Of a DNA stretch of 64,000 bases, positions 34,123 through 42,897 are shown piece by piece. A program made the translations under genes and the position numbers. This DNA is from JACNKJ01 sp964344565 (GTDB taxonomy: Bacteria; Krumholzibacteriota; Krumholzibacteriia; JACNKJ01), in the NCBI GenBank assembly GCA_964344565.1, contig CAYFNT010000003.1, positions 62,001 through 126,000 of the forward strand. The letters are read 5' to 3'. The notes below the pieces were generated by a model, which was given only the letters and a program-made list of their open reading frames with translations, was not told the origin of the DNA and searched no databases. Within the stretch, counting starts at the first letter, position 1; each line of letters starts with the position of its first letter.

Positions 34123-35297
34123 CGATTCTCCTCTTCGAGAACCGGCATCACCGGCAGGTAGGTGACGATGAGTCGATAGCAGAGAACCAGTCCGGCCACG
34201 AGTCCGGCCGTGATGGCGAACTCACCCAGGGCGGGCACGTAGGCCTTCTCGGCGAAGGGCGGCCGGTAGGCCACCACGAAGACGTTGATGCGGTTGAGCA
34301 TCACGCCCACGACGTAGAGGGCCGCGGCGATGAAGAGCCAGCGCGGGGATTTGCGGACCCGGCGCATGCCCATCATGAAGGCCGGCAGGATCAGGCAGGG
34401 GAGCATCTCGATCCAGAAGAATAGGGCCTGCACCGTGGGCTGGAAGGCGTAGGGCCAGGCCTCCCTCAGCGTGAGGTCGCCGATCTTGAACACCGCGTAG
34501 AGGGCGATGATCCCGCCGGCGATCTTCGACAGCGGACCGAGCAGATCCATCTCCACCGGTCGGCGGAAGCCGCGGGATGCGAGGATGGACTCGAAGATGA
34601 TCATCGGGAATCCCACGCCGATGGCGCTCATGAGGAAGAGCAGCGGCATGAGCCGGGTGTACCAGAGAGGATGCATCTTGCTGGGCGCGATGACCATGAG
34701 ATTGCCCAGGCTGGACTGATGCAGACAGCTCAGCACCACCCCCGCGATGATGAACAGGAAGATGAACTTGCCCAGCACCGTGTCGAGCCAGTCGAGCAGT
34801 CCGCTGCGGATGCCCTTGTCCTTCAGGCGCTCGATGACGATGGGAGCGAACTCGATGTAGAGCACCGTGAGATAGCTCATCACGCAGATGCCCACCTCGA
34901 AGAGCACCGAGTTTCCCTGCCACATGGAAGGCATCATGGGATGCCAGATGGCCCAGTAGCGTCCCAGGTCGGCCAGCAGGCCGAGGGCCACGAAGGTGTA
35001 GCCCAGCGCGGCCGTGAGAAGGGCGGGACGGAGCAGCGCGTGGAAGCGCTTCTGTCCGAAGATCTCCACCAGAGCCGCGGAGGTGAATCCGCCGGCGGCC
35101 AGGGCCACTCCCGTGGCCACGTCGAAGCCGATCCAGAGCCCCCAGGGATACTGATCGTTCAGATTCGTGACGCTGCCGATGCCGAAGACGAATCGCTTGG
35201 CCGCGAAGAAGAGTCCGAAGGCGATGATCGCCAGGTTGATCCACATGCCGGGAGTTCGAAGGGGATAGAACAGGGGCCGGGAAGCGTGCTCACTCAT
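34119..35297 (-). CDS. NrfD/HybB-family quinone-interacting membrane protein
   Basis: A 392-residue integral membrane protein with about nine or ten hydrophobic segments. The stretch LNDQYPWGLWIGFDVATGVA is typical of HybB/NrfD proteins, which exchange electrons with menaquinone or ubiquinone on the periplasmic side. ATG 35297 (MSEHASRPLFYP) or ATG 35306 could be the start; both overlap the ferredoxin gene's 3' end. It is flanked by the HybA-type ferredoxin and the 13-heme cytochrome, giving a quinone-to-cytochrome conduit without a catalytic molybdenum or nickel subunit in the window. Confidence 0.9.
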   Translation of the reverse strand: MSEHASRPLFYPLRTPGMWINLAIIAFGLFFAAKRFVFGIGSVTNLNDQYPWGLWIGFDVATGVALAAGGFTSAALVEIFGQKRFHALLRPALLTAALGYTFVALGLLADLGRYWAIWHPMMPSMWQGNSVLFEVGICVMSYLTVLYIEFAPIVIERLKDKGIRSGLLDWLDTVLGKFIFLFIIAGVVLSCLHQSSLGNLMVIAPSKMHPLWYTRLMPLLFLMSAIGVGFPMIIFESILASRGFRRPVEMDLLGPLSKIAGGIIALYAVFKIGDLTLREAWPYAFQPTVQALFFWIEMLPCLILPAFMMGMRRVRKSPRWLFIAAALYVVGVMLNRINVFVVAYRPPFAEKAYVPALGEFAITAGLVAGLVLCYRLIVTYLPVMPVLEEENR

Positions 35298-36186
35298 TCT
35301 CGCCACCTCCCTTCCCGTTCCGGTTCACCATCATGGCTCCCCCAAGGAATGCGTAGAGGGCCAGGGGCGGCACCCAGTTCTTGAAGATGCCGTGCTGGAC
35401 CACCTCCGTCAGGCGCGGCGGAGCCTGGTCCGGCAATTCGGGGAAGCCCAATTCGGTCATGGGTCGTCCCGCCAGGTAGAGCCAGGACGTGCCCCCCACC
35501 ACATGCTCCCCAAAGATCTCCGGGTGATAGCGTTCGGGGTGCTTCTCCAGGCGGCTCTGGGCGTAGTGGAGCAGTTCCTCGCGCTTTCCGAATCGGAGGG
35601 CTCCCTCGGGGCAGATCTCCACGCAGGCGGGCCGTCCGCCCTGGGACAACTTCTGTTCGAAGCAGAAGGTGCATTTCATCACCCGGGGATCCAGGGCCTC
35701 GCCGTACTCGTAGGCGGGAATCTGGAAGGGACAGGCCACCATGCAATAGCGGCAGCCGATGCACTTGTCCGCGTCGTAGCGCACGGGCCCTTGGGGGCAC
35801 TTCTCCAGCGCTCCCACGATGCAGGCCGAAGCGCAGGCCGGATCCAGGCAGTGCATGCACTGCACCTTCACGAAGCAGTCCTTCCCGTCGGGACCGCAGT
35901 CCTCGTAGCCGTTGACCACCGTGAAGTTCTTGGGATCGGGCCGGCGCTTGACGGGAATCTCGATGGCGTTCTCGAAGTCGGACATCTCGGCGCCGCCGAG
36001 CTCGTTCGATTCGTGGCAGGCCCACTCGCACTTGCGGCAGCCCACGCAGTAGGTGACGTCCACGAGCACGCCCCAGGCATCGGGATCGGCCCCGTGGTCC
36101 ACGGCGCTGGATCGAGAACTTTCGGGGACGAGACCGGCCAGGGCACCGACGCCGAGTGACTTGAGGAAGTGGCGACGATTAAGCAT
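35290..36186 (-). CDS. HybA-type four-cluster [4Fe-4S] ferredoxin subunit, Tat-exported
   Basis: A 298-residue iron-sulfur protein. The N-terminus MLNRRHFLKSLGVGALAGLV is a twin-arginine signal. Four cysteine groups follow: CVGCRKCEWACHE, CMHCLDPACASAC, CIGCRYCMVACPF and CTFCFEQ...ACVEICPEG, consistent with four [4Fe-4S] clusters. A C-terminal hydrophobic segment (LALYAFLGGAMMV, about 278-290) likely anchors it, as in HybA. It is first in the ferredoxin-NrfD-cytochrome operon, with a promoter and operator-like palindrome upstream. The usual partner catalytic subunit is not encoded here. Confidence 0.91.
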   Translation of the reverse strand: MLNRRHFLKSLGVGALAGLVPESSRSSAVDHGADPDAWGVLVDVTYCVGCRKCEWACHESNELGGAEMSDFENAIEIPVKRRPDPKNFTVVNGYEDCGPDGKDCFVKVQCMHCLDPACASACIVGALEKCPQGPVRYDADKCIGCRYCMVACPFQIPAYEYGEALDPRVMKCTFCFEQKLSQGGRPACVEICPEGALRFGKREELLHYAQSRLEKHPERYHPEIFGEHVVGGTSWLYLAGRPMTELGFPELPDQAPPRLTEVVQHGIFKNWVPPLALYAFLGGAMMVNRNGKGGGENE

Positions 36187-36233
36187 TTCCGCCTCCAGAT
36201 ATCTTGTTTCTGCCCGAGATCCAAGAAAGATAT

Positions 36234-36248
36234 ATGTTTCCGAAACAT
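36234..36248. promoter_or_regulatory. Perfect palindrome ATGTTTCCGAAACAT, probable operator
   Basis: A 7-1-7 inverted repeat that covers the predicted transcription start (near 36246) of the ferredoxin-NrfD-cytochrome operon. Position and symmetry fit a repressor site. The regulator is unknown; it is not an FNR consensus (TTGATnnnnATCAA). Confidence 0.55.
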
Positions 36249-36252
36249 GAAC

Positions 36253-36281
36253 AAGTTAGGTAAACGTACGTTAATCGTCAA
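36253..36281 (-). promoter_or_regulatory. Promoter of the ferredoxin-NrfD-cytochrome operon
   Basis: Minus strand TTGACG (36281-36276), 17 bases, TAACTT (36258-36253). A second palindrome, AACGTACGTT (36263-36272), fills most of the spacer and could bind a regulator. Confidence 0.62.
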
Positions 36282-36342
36282 GATTTCACAAGAAGATCAT
36301 GGGAATTACTTCACGAGGGGTCAACGCTGTTAACGCAGACAT

Positions 36343-36372
36343 GAGAAAGGAGCCCGCCAAGGGGCGGGCTCC
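36343..36372 (-). terminator. Rho-independent terminator of rpoD
   Basis: A 10-bp stem GGAGCCCGCC / GGCGGGCTCC with a 4-base loop (36349-36372), followed on the minus strand by TTTCTC. It lies 19 bases after the rpoD stop. Confidence 0.82.
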
Positions 36373-36390
36373 AGGGATTCGAGGGAGCTG

Positions 36391-38145
36391 CTAGAAGTTC
36401 TCCACGTAGCCTTTGAGCTTCCGCGCCCGGCTGGGATGCTGCAGCTTCCGGATGGCCTTGGCCTCGATCTGCCGCACGCGCTCTCGGGTCACCTTGAAGA
36501 TGGTGCCCACCTCTTCCAGGGTGCGCGGCGTGCCGTCCCCCAGTCCGAAACGCAGACGGATGACCTTCTCCTCGCGGCGGGTGAGGGTGGACAGCACGTG
36601 GGTGAGCCGGTCCTCGAGCATGGAGTGCGCGGCGGTTTCTGCTGGGTTGCGCACGCCGATGTCCTCGATGAAGTCGCCCAGATTGCTGTCCTCGTCCTCG
36701 CCGATGGGACGATCGAGGCTCACGGGCTCGATACCCGCGCGCATCACCGCCTTCACCTTGTCGGCGGGGAAGTTCAGGAAGTCGGCCACTTCCTTCTCGG
36801 TGGGTTCGCGGCCGAGGTCCTGGGTGAGCTTGCGCTGAGCCCGGTTGACCTTGTTGATGGCCTCGATCATGTGAACGGGCACGCGGATGGTCCGCGCCTG
36901 GTCGGCGATGGCCCGGGTGATGGCCTGACGGATCCACCAGGTCCCGTAGGTGGAGAACTTGTAGCCCTTGCGGTAGTCGAACTTGTCCACCGCGCGCATG
37001 AGCCCGCCGTTGCCCTCCTGGATGAGATCCAGGAATTCCAGGCCGCGGTTGGTGTAGCGCTTGGCGATGCTGATGACCAGGCGCACGTTGGCCTCGATCA
37101 TCTCCTTCTTGGCCTCCTGGGCCCGCCGCTCGCCTCCCTCCACGTTCTCGAGCAGGTCGGTCATCTCGTCGAATCGGATGCCCATATCGCGCTCGAGCTT
37201 GCGGAGCTTGCGCTGCAGCACCGACTGCTTGTCCTGAAGATCCAGCAGGGAGTCGGAGGTCCACTTGCCCTTGTTCTTGAGGGTGATGGTGCTCCAGCCC
37301 CGATCCTCCATCTTGCCCAGGGTCTCCCTCAGCTCCTGGAAATCCAATCCCAGGAACTTCTGGTAGTGACGGAGCTGCTTCACCGGCTCGGACAGCTGAA
37401 CATGGGCGATGCGCAACGAGTAGGACAGCTCGTCCACCTGCTTGGGCTGGAAATTCAGTTCGTGGATGAGCGAGCGCCACTTCTCGCGGCGGGTATCCAG
37501 CGCCCGCTCCGCGCTCTTGCTTGCGCGTTCGGAATTGGCCTTGGAGAGCTTGAGCTCCCAGGTGGCGATCTCGCTCTTGAGCTTCAGCAGCTTCTTGAGG
37601 GAACGCACCACCGAGGCCCGATCCTGCTTCTCCGGCGTGTGATGCTCCTGATAGCTGCCCGTGTCCACCTGCACCAGGTCCTCCACGCGGAGTTCCTGGG
37701 CGTTCAGCCGACGGATGGACTCCTTCAGGAAGAGATCCGAGAAGCTCGAGGAGAAGAGGGTCTCCAGCACCTGGTGCTTGCCCGCCTCGATGCGCATGGC
37801 CAGATCGATCTCGCCCTGACGGTCCAGCAGCGGAACCTTGCCCATCTCGCGCAGGTACATGCGCACGGGATCGTCGTAGCGGATCCCCTGGGCGGCGGCC
37901 TGGTTCAGCTTCTCGCTGAGCTTGCGCTGCCGCTCTTCCCGCGCGCGAATCTTCTCTTTCGCCTCGTCCTCGCTGTTGAAGATCTCGAGGCCCAGCTCAT
38001 CGAGTCGGGAATAGACCTGATCCACGGACTCGATGTTGAAGTCGTCGAGAAACTGCTCGTAGATGTCGTCATAGAGCAGATAGCCCTTCTTCTCGGCGAT
38101 CTTCTTGAGGGCGACGACGATGCGGCTGGTCTTGGCCTTGCTCAC
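36391..38145 (-). CDS. rpoD: Primary sigma factor RpoD (sigma70)
   Basis: A 584-residue principal sigma factor. Region 1.1 (KKGYLLYDDIYEQFLDD), region 1.2 (DPVRMYLREMGKVPLL), regions 2-3 (MIEANVRLVISIAKRYTNRG, KGYKFSTYGTWWIRQAI, ARTIRVPVHMIE) and region 4 (LEEVGTIFKVTRERVRQIE) are all present, with a ~250-residue charged non-conserved insert between 1.2 and 2. Two near-invariant positions differ: EGNGGLM for EGNIGLM and STYGTWW for STYATWW, both in region 2 near -10 recognition. It follows dnaG by 2 bases, the classic dnaG-rpoD macromolecular synthesis order. It is terminated at 36343-36372. Confidence 0.97.
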   Translation of the reverse strand: MSKAKTSRIVVALKKIAEKKGYLLYDDIYEQFLDDFNIESVDQVYSRLDELGLEIFNSEDEAKEKIRAREERQRKLSEKLNQAAAQGIRYDDPVRMYLREMGKVPLLDRQGEIDLAMRIEAGKHQVLETLFSSSFSDLFLKESIRRLNAQELRVEDLVQVDTGSYQEHHTPEKQDRASVVRSLKKLLKLKSEIATWELKLSKANSERASKSAERALDTRREKWRSLIHELNFQPKQVDELSYSLRIAHVQLSEPVKQLRHYQKFLGLDFQELRETLGKMEDRGWSTITLKNKGKWTSDSLLDLQDKQSVLQRKLRKLERDMGIRFDEMTDLLENVEGGERRAQEAKKEMIEANVRLVISIAKRYTNRGLEFLDLIQEGNGGLMRAVDKFDYRKGYKFSTYGTWWIRQAITRAIADQARTIRVPVHMIEAINKVNRAQRKLTQDLGREPTEKEVADFLNFPADKVKAVMRAGIEPVSLDRPIGEDEDSNLGDFIEDIGVRNPAETAAHSMLEDRLTHVLSTLTRREEKVIRLRFGLGDGTPRTLEEVGTIFKVTRERVRQIEAKAIRKLQHPSRARKLKGYVENF

Positions 38146-38147
38146 GC

Positions 38148-39947
38148 TCAGGCACCTTCCTTACTGAGGGATCGATCCAACTCTTCTCTCAACGAGCGAA
38201 TGCGCTCGCCGAGGTGGCGCCACTCTTCGAGCAGCTCCGCCGGCACCGATTCGCCGGCCAGTTCCAGTGCCTGGACACGGCCCTGGAAATCGCGATTCCT
38301 CTCCAACAGGCCGCTCAACTTGAGTCGCAGCGCGGCCGGTCTCACCCAATCCCCCTGACGGGAGACGTCCAGAAAGCTCAACTCGTGCACCTGGCGCGCC
38401 GCTCCCGGATCGGGAAAGAGGCTGTCCAGGTCTTCCGCCCGTGGCACGCGGCCAAGCTGGCGGAGTATGCTGAAGATCCTCGACAGGCGCGGGTCGGTGA
38501 AGTCCTCCGCGTCCAGCAGTTCGAGGGCCGTGTCCCGACCGGCGCCATCGCCCAGGAGCAGGGCCAGCAGAGCCTTCTCCTCGGGGCGCCCATCGTCCTC
38601 CTCCACGGTCTCCTCGCCGAGATCCTTCGCGGCGGCGGGTCCCGCGCCGGGCTGGCGCCTGATCTCGCCCAGGGCCCGCTTCAGAACGGGGATCTCCACG
38701 TCGAAGGCCCCCGACAAGCGCTCCAGCAGGGTCAGCAGGTGCAGGTCCCCGTCGCTGAAGGCGGTCAGGGTCTCGAGCACATTGCGGATGGCCCGCTCCT
38801 TCTCCTCGGGCCGGTCTCCCCGTCGCGCCACGAACTCGCGCAGGAAGTCGAAGAAGTGCGGCGCGTCGCGCAGTCGGTCGCGAAAACGCTCGCCCCCTTC
38901 CTTGCGGATGCTCGAGTCGGGATCCTCCCCCGGCTCCATGGCCGCCACCGTGGGCTCGAGCCCCTCCACCAGAAGGATACCCGAAGCCTTCACCGCGGCC
39001 TTGAGCCCCGCGCTGTCTCCGTCGGTGACCACGCAGACCCGCTCGGTGTAGCGCTTCAGCAGCCTGGCCTGTTCCCGCGTGAAGGCGGTGCCGCAGACGG
39101 CCACCGCCAGGGGAATGCCCGCCTCGTGCAGGCTGATCACGTCGAAGTATCCCTCGACCAGCACCGCCAGCTTCTGCCGGCGTATCTCGCGCCAGGCCTG
39201 GTCCAGTCCATAGAGGATGCTCTTCTTCGAGTAGACCGGACTGTCGCTGGAGTTCACGTACTTGGGAAGCGAGTCGTCCAGGACGCGGGCGCCGAATCCG
39301 AGGATTCTGCCCCCCACCGCCTTCACCGGAAAGATGACTCGCCCGCGGAAGAGATCGTAGTGTCCCGGACCGGAGCTCTTGGCCCTGACCAGACCCAGCT
39401 CGCGAACCTTCTCGGCTGGAAATCCCTGCTTGCCCAGATGATCGTGCAGAAGGCGCCAGGATTGAGGCGCATATCCCAGGGCGAAGTTTTCCAGGGTCTC
39501 CTCGCTCAGACCGCGTTTCTTCAGATAGGACCGGGCCGGTTCGCCGGCGGCCTCTTTCTGGAGTATGCGGTGATAGAACTCCACGACGGATTGATTAATC
39601 CGGTAGAATACATCCTTGCGATCCTCGCCGGATCCCTTCCGGCGCAGATCCTCGACCTCTATGCCCGCTCTTTTCCCAAGAAACTTAAGGGCTTCCGGGA
39701 AGGAAACCCCCTCCATCTCCTGAATAAAAGTAAAGACATCCCCACCCTTGTGGCAACCGAAGCAGTAGAAATTCTGCCGCTCGGGATTCACGTTGAAGCT
39801 GGGAGTCTTCTCGTGGTGAAAGGGACATATCCCCTGCCAATTGCTGCCGACACGACGAAGCTTCACGTACTGGCCCACCAGTTCGACGATGTCGCTGGCG
39901 TCTCGTACGCGTTCCTTGGTGTCCTGCCTGCCTGGGGATGCGCTCAT
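38148..39947 (-). CDS. dnaG: DNA primase
   Basis: A 599-residue replicative primase that lays RNA primers for DNA polymerase III. The N-terminal zinc motif reads CPFHHEKTPSF ... YCFGC (about 41-64). The TOPRIM domain (about 260-345) shows VLVEGYFDVISLHEAG and VVTDGDSAGLKA, with the acidic metal ligands. A poorly conserved C-terminal helicase-binding region follows. The start overlaps the mutS2 stop by 4 bases, and rpoD follows after 2 bases. Confidence 0.97.
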   Translation of the reverse strand: MSASPGRQDTKERVRDASDIVELVGQYVKLRRVGSNWQGICPFHHEKTPSFNVNPERQNFYCFGCHKGGDVFTFIQEMEGVSFPEALKFLGKRAGIEVEDLRRKGSGEDRKDVFYRINQSVVEFYHRILQKEAAGEPARSYLKKRGLSEETLENFALGYAPQSWRLLHDHLGKQGFPAEKVRELGLVRAKSSGPGHYDLFRGRVIFPVKAVGGRILGFGARVLDDSLPKYVNSSDSPVYSKKSILYGLDQAWREIRRQKLAVLVEGYFDVISLHEAGIPLAVAVCGTAFTREQARLLKRYTERVCVVTDGDSAGLKAAVKASGILLVEGLEPTVAAMEPGEDPDSSIRKEGGERFRDRLRDAPHFFDFLREFVARRGDRPEEKERAIRNVLETLTAFSDGDLHLLTLLERLSGAFDVEIPVLKRALGEIRRQPGAGPAAAKDLGEETVEEDDGRPEEKALLALLLGDGAGRDTALELLDAEDFTDPRLSRIFSILRQLGRVPRAEDLDSLFPDPGAARQVHELSFLDVSRQGDWVRPAALRLKLSGLLERNRDFQGRVQALELAGESVPAELLEEWRHLGERIRSLREELDRSLSKEGA

Positions 39948-42364
39948 GGATCTCTCAGTATAGTCGCGTCCGCGTCACCTGCCAAGTCAACGCGTGTCAC
40001 TCCGCTGCCTCCGCGGTTCTGATCGGCCAGCTTGAAGCCCTTCACCCGACGATCGCGACGGAGACGATCGCGGATGGCCTGCCTCAATGCGCCCGTACCC
40101 TTGCCGTGGAGGATTTCCACGAAGTCGTATCCGCCGAGCAGGGCGGCGTCGAGGAAGCTGTCGAGTTCGTCCAGGGCCTCGTCCACGGTGCGGCCGCGCA
40201 GGTCCAGACGGAAGGAATCCAGTTCGGCGGAGGGCAGTCCCAGGCCGAAGACGCTCCGGGCCTCGGGCTCCGATCCTCGAGCCTCGGCAGGATCCAGCGG
40301 CGAGAACTCTCCCATGGGCAGGGTGAGAACCACTCCATCCAGGGAAACGCGCAGTCTGCCGCTGCCAGCCTCGCCGAGGATCTCCACGATCTTTCCCGTG
40401 GAGTGCATGCGCACCCGGTCGCCGGCGCGCCAGCTTTCGAGGGTATCGCGCGCCTCGGGCCCCGGACCTCGGGCCTCGAGCCGGGACTCGATTTCGCCCA
40501 CCTTGTCCCGGGCCTCGGCGATGCTCTTCTTGTCGGCCTCCCGCTCGCGGATGGACTGAACCGCGGCCTCCACCTGCCGGCGGGCCTCGTCCAGGAAACG
40601 TTCGCCCTCCTTCCGCGATTCTGAGAGGATGCGCCGCTCCTCCTTGCGCACTTCCTTCATGCGCTTCTCGTAGTCGGCCTCGAGCCGCTCGAAGCGGCGC
40701 CGATGGACCTCGCCCTCCTGCCGGGCCTCGCTGGCCTTCACCGACTCCTCCTCCAGACGCGTGAGCAGGGCGTCCATCTTGAGGGCCTCCTCGCCCAGGA
40801 GCGATTCGGCCCGCTCCAACACCCGGACATCCAGACCCAGACGCCTGGCCGTGGCCATGGCCCGGCTGCTGCCCGGAACGCCGGGCCGCAGCACGTAGAG
40901 GGGACGGCGCGCTTCCGGATCGAATTCCATGGACGCGTTGGCCGCGCCGTCGGTTTCCTGGGCGAAGCCCTTGAGGCCGCCCAGGTGGGTGGTCACGAGC
41001 ACGCGTGCGCCGCTGCGCATCCACTGCTCCATGGCCGCCCGGGCCAGGGCCGTGCCCTCTTCGGGATCGGTGCCGTCGCCGATCTCGTCCACCAGGATGA
41101 GCGTGCCCGGCCCCGCCTCCTCCACCATGCGCACCAGGTGCTTCAGGTGTGCGCTGAAGGTGGACTGGGAATCGCGCAGGCTCTGCTCGTCGCCGATGTC
41201 GGCGAGGATGTGATCGAAGATGGGCAGCTCGCAGCCGTCTCCGGCCGGCAGGGGCGAGCCGATCTGGTTGAGGAAGGCCATGAGCCCGAGGGTCTTCAGC
41301 ATGACGGTCTTGCCGCCGGTGTTGGGTCCGCTCACCAGGAGCAGGCGCTCCTCCTCGTCGAGCTTCAGGTCCAGGGGCACAAGCCCGGTGCCCTCGGGCA
41401 GGTAGTCCTCGAGCAGGGGATGTCGGGCCGCGGCCAGGCGGATGCGCTCACCCTTCTCTTCGGCCCAGGCGCGGGGACGTCCCTTGAACTCCCGAGCAAG
41501 GGCCAGGGGAATCTCCATGCGCGAGAAGCGGTCGGCCAGGGTCTCGATGTCGCCCGCCGCGCTGCGAACCCAGTCGCTGAGCTCGTCGAGGATGCGCCCC
41601 ACTTCCTCGCGCTCCTCGGCCACGAGTCCGGCCACCCGGTTGTTGAGCTCCACGGTTTCCATGGGTTCCACGAAGAGGGTCTTGCCCGTGCCCGACTCGT
41701 CGTGGACGATGCCCGGCAGGTCAGCCCGCCGCTCGCGCTTCACCGGCAGCACCAGTCGTCCCGATCGCAGCATGGGACGGGGATCCTCCCCCGGCGCGGC
41801 CAGCCGGCTCTTGATCAGATCTTCCAAGGCGCCGCGCACCCGGTCGCGGGTCTGGTGCATGCTGCGACGGATCCGCGCCAGTTCTGTGGACGCGCCGTCG
41901 AGCACCTCGCCCTCCGGTCCCACGCAGGCCTCGATGCGCGAGGCCAGCGCGTCCTGGGCGTCGATCTCCCCGAGATCGGCCCTGAGGGACGGCACCCGCT
42001 CCGCCTCGGCCACGATGAAGCGACGGAACGATTCCAGGGCTCGCAGACTCCGGGCCAGGCGATAGAGCTGCTCGGGTCCGAGGCGGCTGCCCTCGCCGTA
42101 GCAGGCGGCCAACTCCGGCGCGGGATCGGCGATGTCGTGGATGTCCGGATCGTGGCCGTCCTCGAGCAGGATCAGCCACTCGCGCACCCGCAGACGACGC
42201 GCCTCGATGAGAGCGCGGTCGGTGATGGGAAGAAGACTCAGGATCGCCTCGCGGCTGCGGGGCAGCACGGCGCGCTCCGCCATGCGGGTCAGCCAGTCCG
42301 GGAAATCCAGGACAAGGGCCGCATGGCTCGCACGCAGCCCCTCGGCGGGCTTCATCCAGGGCAT
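39944..42364 (-). CDS. mutS2: MutS2 family ATPase with C-terminal Smr domain
   Basis: An 806-residue protein that acts on recombination intermediates or collided ribosomes rather than mismatches. The ATPase core has Walker A GPNTGGKTVMLKTLG (about residue 348), ILVDEIGDGTDPEEG (Walker B) and a His switch, VTTHLGGLK. A long coiled coil (about 530-620) precedes an Smr nuclease-like domain (LDLRGRTVDEALDELDSFL, ILHGKGTGALRQAI). It has LDLR rather than the LDLH form of Smr, which may affect nuclease activity. ATG 42364 shares a base with the cvpA stop (TGATG); ATG 42355 is an alternative start. Confidence 0.95.
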   Translation of the reverse strand: MPWMKPAEGLRASHAALVLDFPDWLTRMAERAVLPRSREAILSLLPITDRALIEARRLRVREWLILLEDGHDPDIHDIADPAPELAACYGEGSRLGPEQLYRLARSLRALESFRRFIVAEAERVPSLRADLGEIDAQDALASRIEACVGPEGEVLDGASTELARIRRSMHQTRDRVRGALEDLIKSRLAAPGEDPRPMLRSGRLVLPVKRERRADLPGIVHDESGTGKTLFVEPMETVELNNRVAGLVAEEREEVGRILDELSDWVRSAAGDIETLADRFSRMEIPLALAREFKGRPRAWAEEKGERIRLAAARHPLLEDYLPEGTGLVPLDLKLDEEERLLLVSGPNTGGKTVMLKTLGLMAFLNQIGSPLPAGDGCELPIFDHILADIGDEQSLRDSQSTFSAHLKHLVRMVEEAGPGTLILVDEIGDGTDPEEGTALARAAMEQWMRSGARVLVTTHLGGLKGFAQETDGAANASMEFDPEARRPLYVLRPGVPGSSRAMATARRLGLDVRVLERAESLLGEEALKMDALLTRLEEESVKASEARQEGEVHRRRFERLEADYEKRMKEVRKEERRILSESRKEGERFLDEARRQVEAAVQSIREREADKKSIAEARDKVGEIESRLEARGPGPEARDTLESWRAGDRVRMHSTGKIVEILGEAGSGRLRVSLDGVVLTLPMGEFSPLDPAEARGSEPEARSVFGLGLPSAELDSFRLDLRGRTVDEALDELDSFLDAALLGGYDFVEILHGKGTGALRQAIRDRLRRDRRVKGFKLADQNRGGSGVTRVDLAGDADATILRDP

Positions 42365-42897
42365 CAGATCTGTGTCCCGGAGGCCCCGCCCCCCGAGCCG
42401 AACTCGGGCAGCCAGTCGCGGAAGACGTGGAAAGCCGTGGGCGCGACGCTGAGCAGGAAGTCGAGGATCTCCCGCTCGGCCGGGCTGTAGCCGCCGGGCA
42501 TGGCCTCGAGCAGCCCCGCCATCTGCGCCAGATTGAGCAGCACGCTCACCAGGAGCAGGGCCAGGGTGAAGCCGGCCAGGGAGCCGATGCCCTTGTCGAT
42601 CCAACCCAGGGGCGTCCAGTCCACCATCTTCGAGACCATCTTGCCGGCCAGGGCCACCAGGCCGGCCACCAGCACGAAGGCCACGATGAAGAGCAGGATG
42701 CGCGGGATGGGCGCATAGAGGGCTTCGGGCAGGAAGGGCTCGGCCTCCCAGACGATGAGGGGCGCCATGAAGATGCCGAGCACGATGCCCGCCAGCTTGA
42801 TGAGGCCGCCGAGGAGCCCCGATTTGTAGCCGCGATAGATTCCCACCAGCAGGATGAGCACGATCACCGCGTCGAGGATCAGCGAATAGCCGCTCAT
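42364..42897 (-). CDS. cvpA: CvpA-family membrane protein
   Basis: A 177-residue inner-membrane protein with four hydrophobic segments (about 5-25, 30-50, 65-90 and 100-125). The opening YSLILDAVIVLILLVGIYRG and the internal GYKSGLLGGLIKLAGIVLG follow the CvpA pattern. CvpA proteins are linked to colicin V production, envelope integrity and bile resistance without a proven molecular role. It is coupled to mutS2; the cvpA-mutS2 pair recurs in many genomes. Confidence 0.88.
   Translation of the reverse strand: MSGYSLILDAVIVLILLVGIYRGYKSGLLGGLIKLAGIVLGIFMAPLIVWEAEPFLPEALYAPIPRILLFIVAFVLVAGLVALAGKMVSKMVDWTPLGWIDKGIGSLAGFTLALLLVSVLLNLAQMAGLLEAMPGGYSPAEREILDFLLSVAPTAFHVFRDWLPEFGSGGGASGTQI

Noticed and set aside
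36263..36272. FNR/CRP site in the ferredoxin promoter
   Set aside because: Neither AACGTACGTT nor the 15-base palindrome matches TTGATnnnnATCAA or TGTGAn6TCACA.
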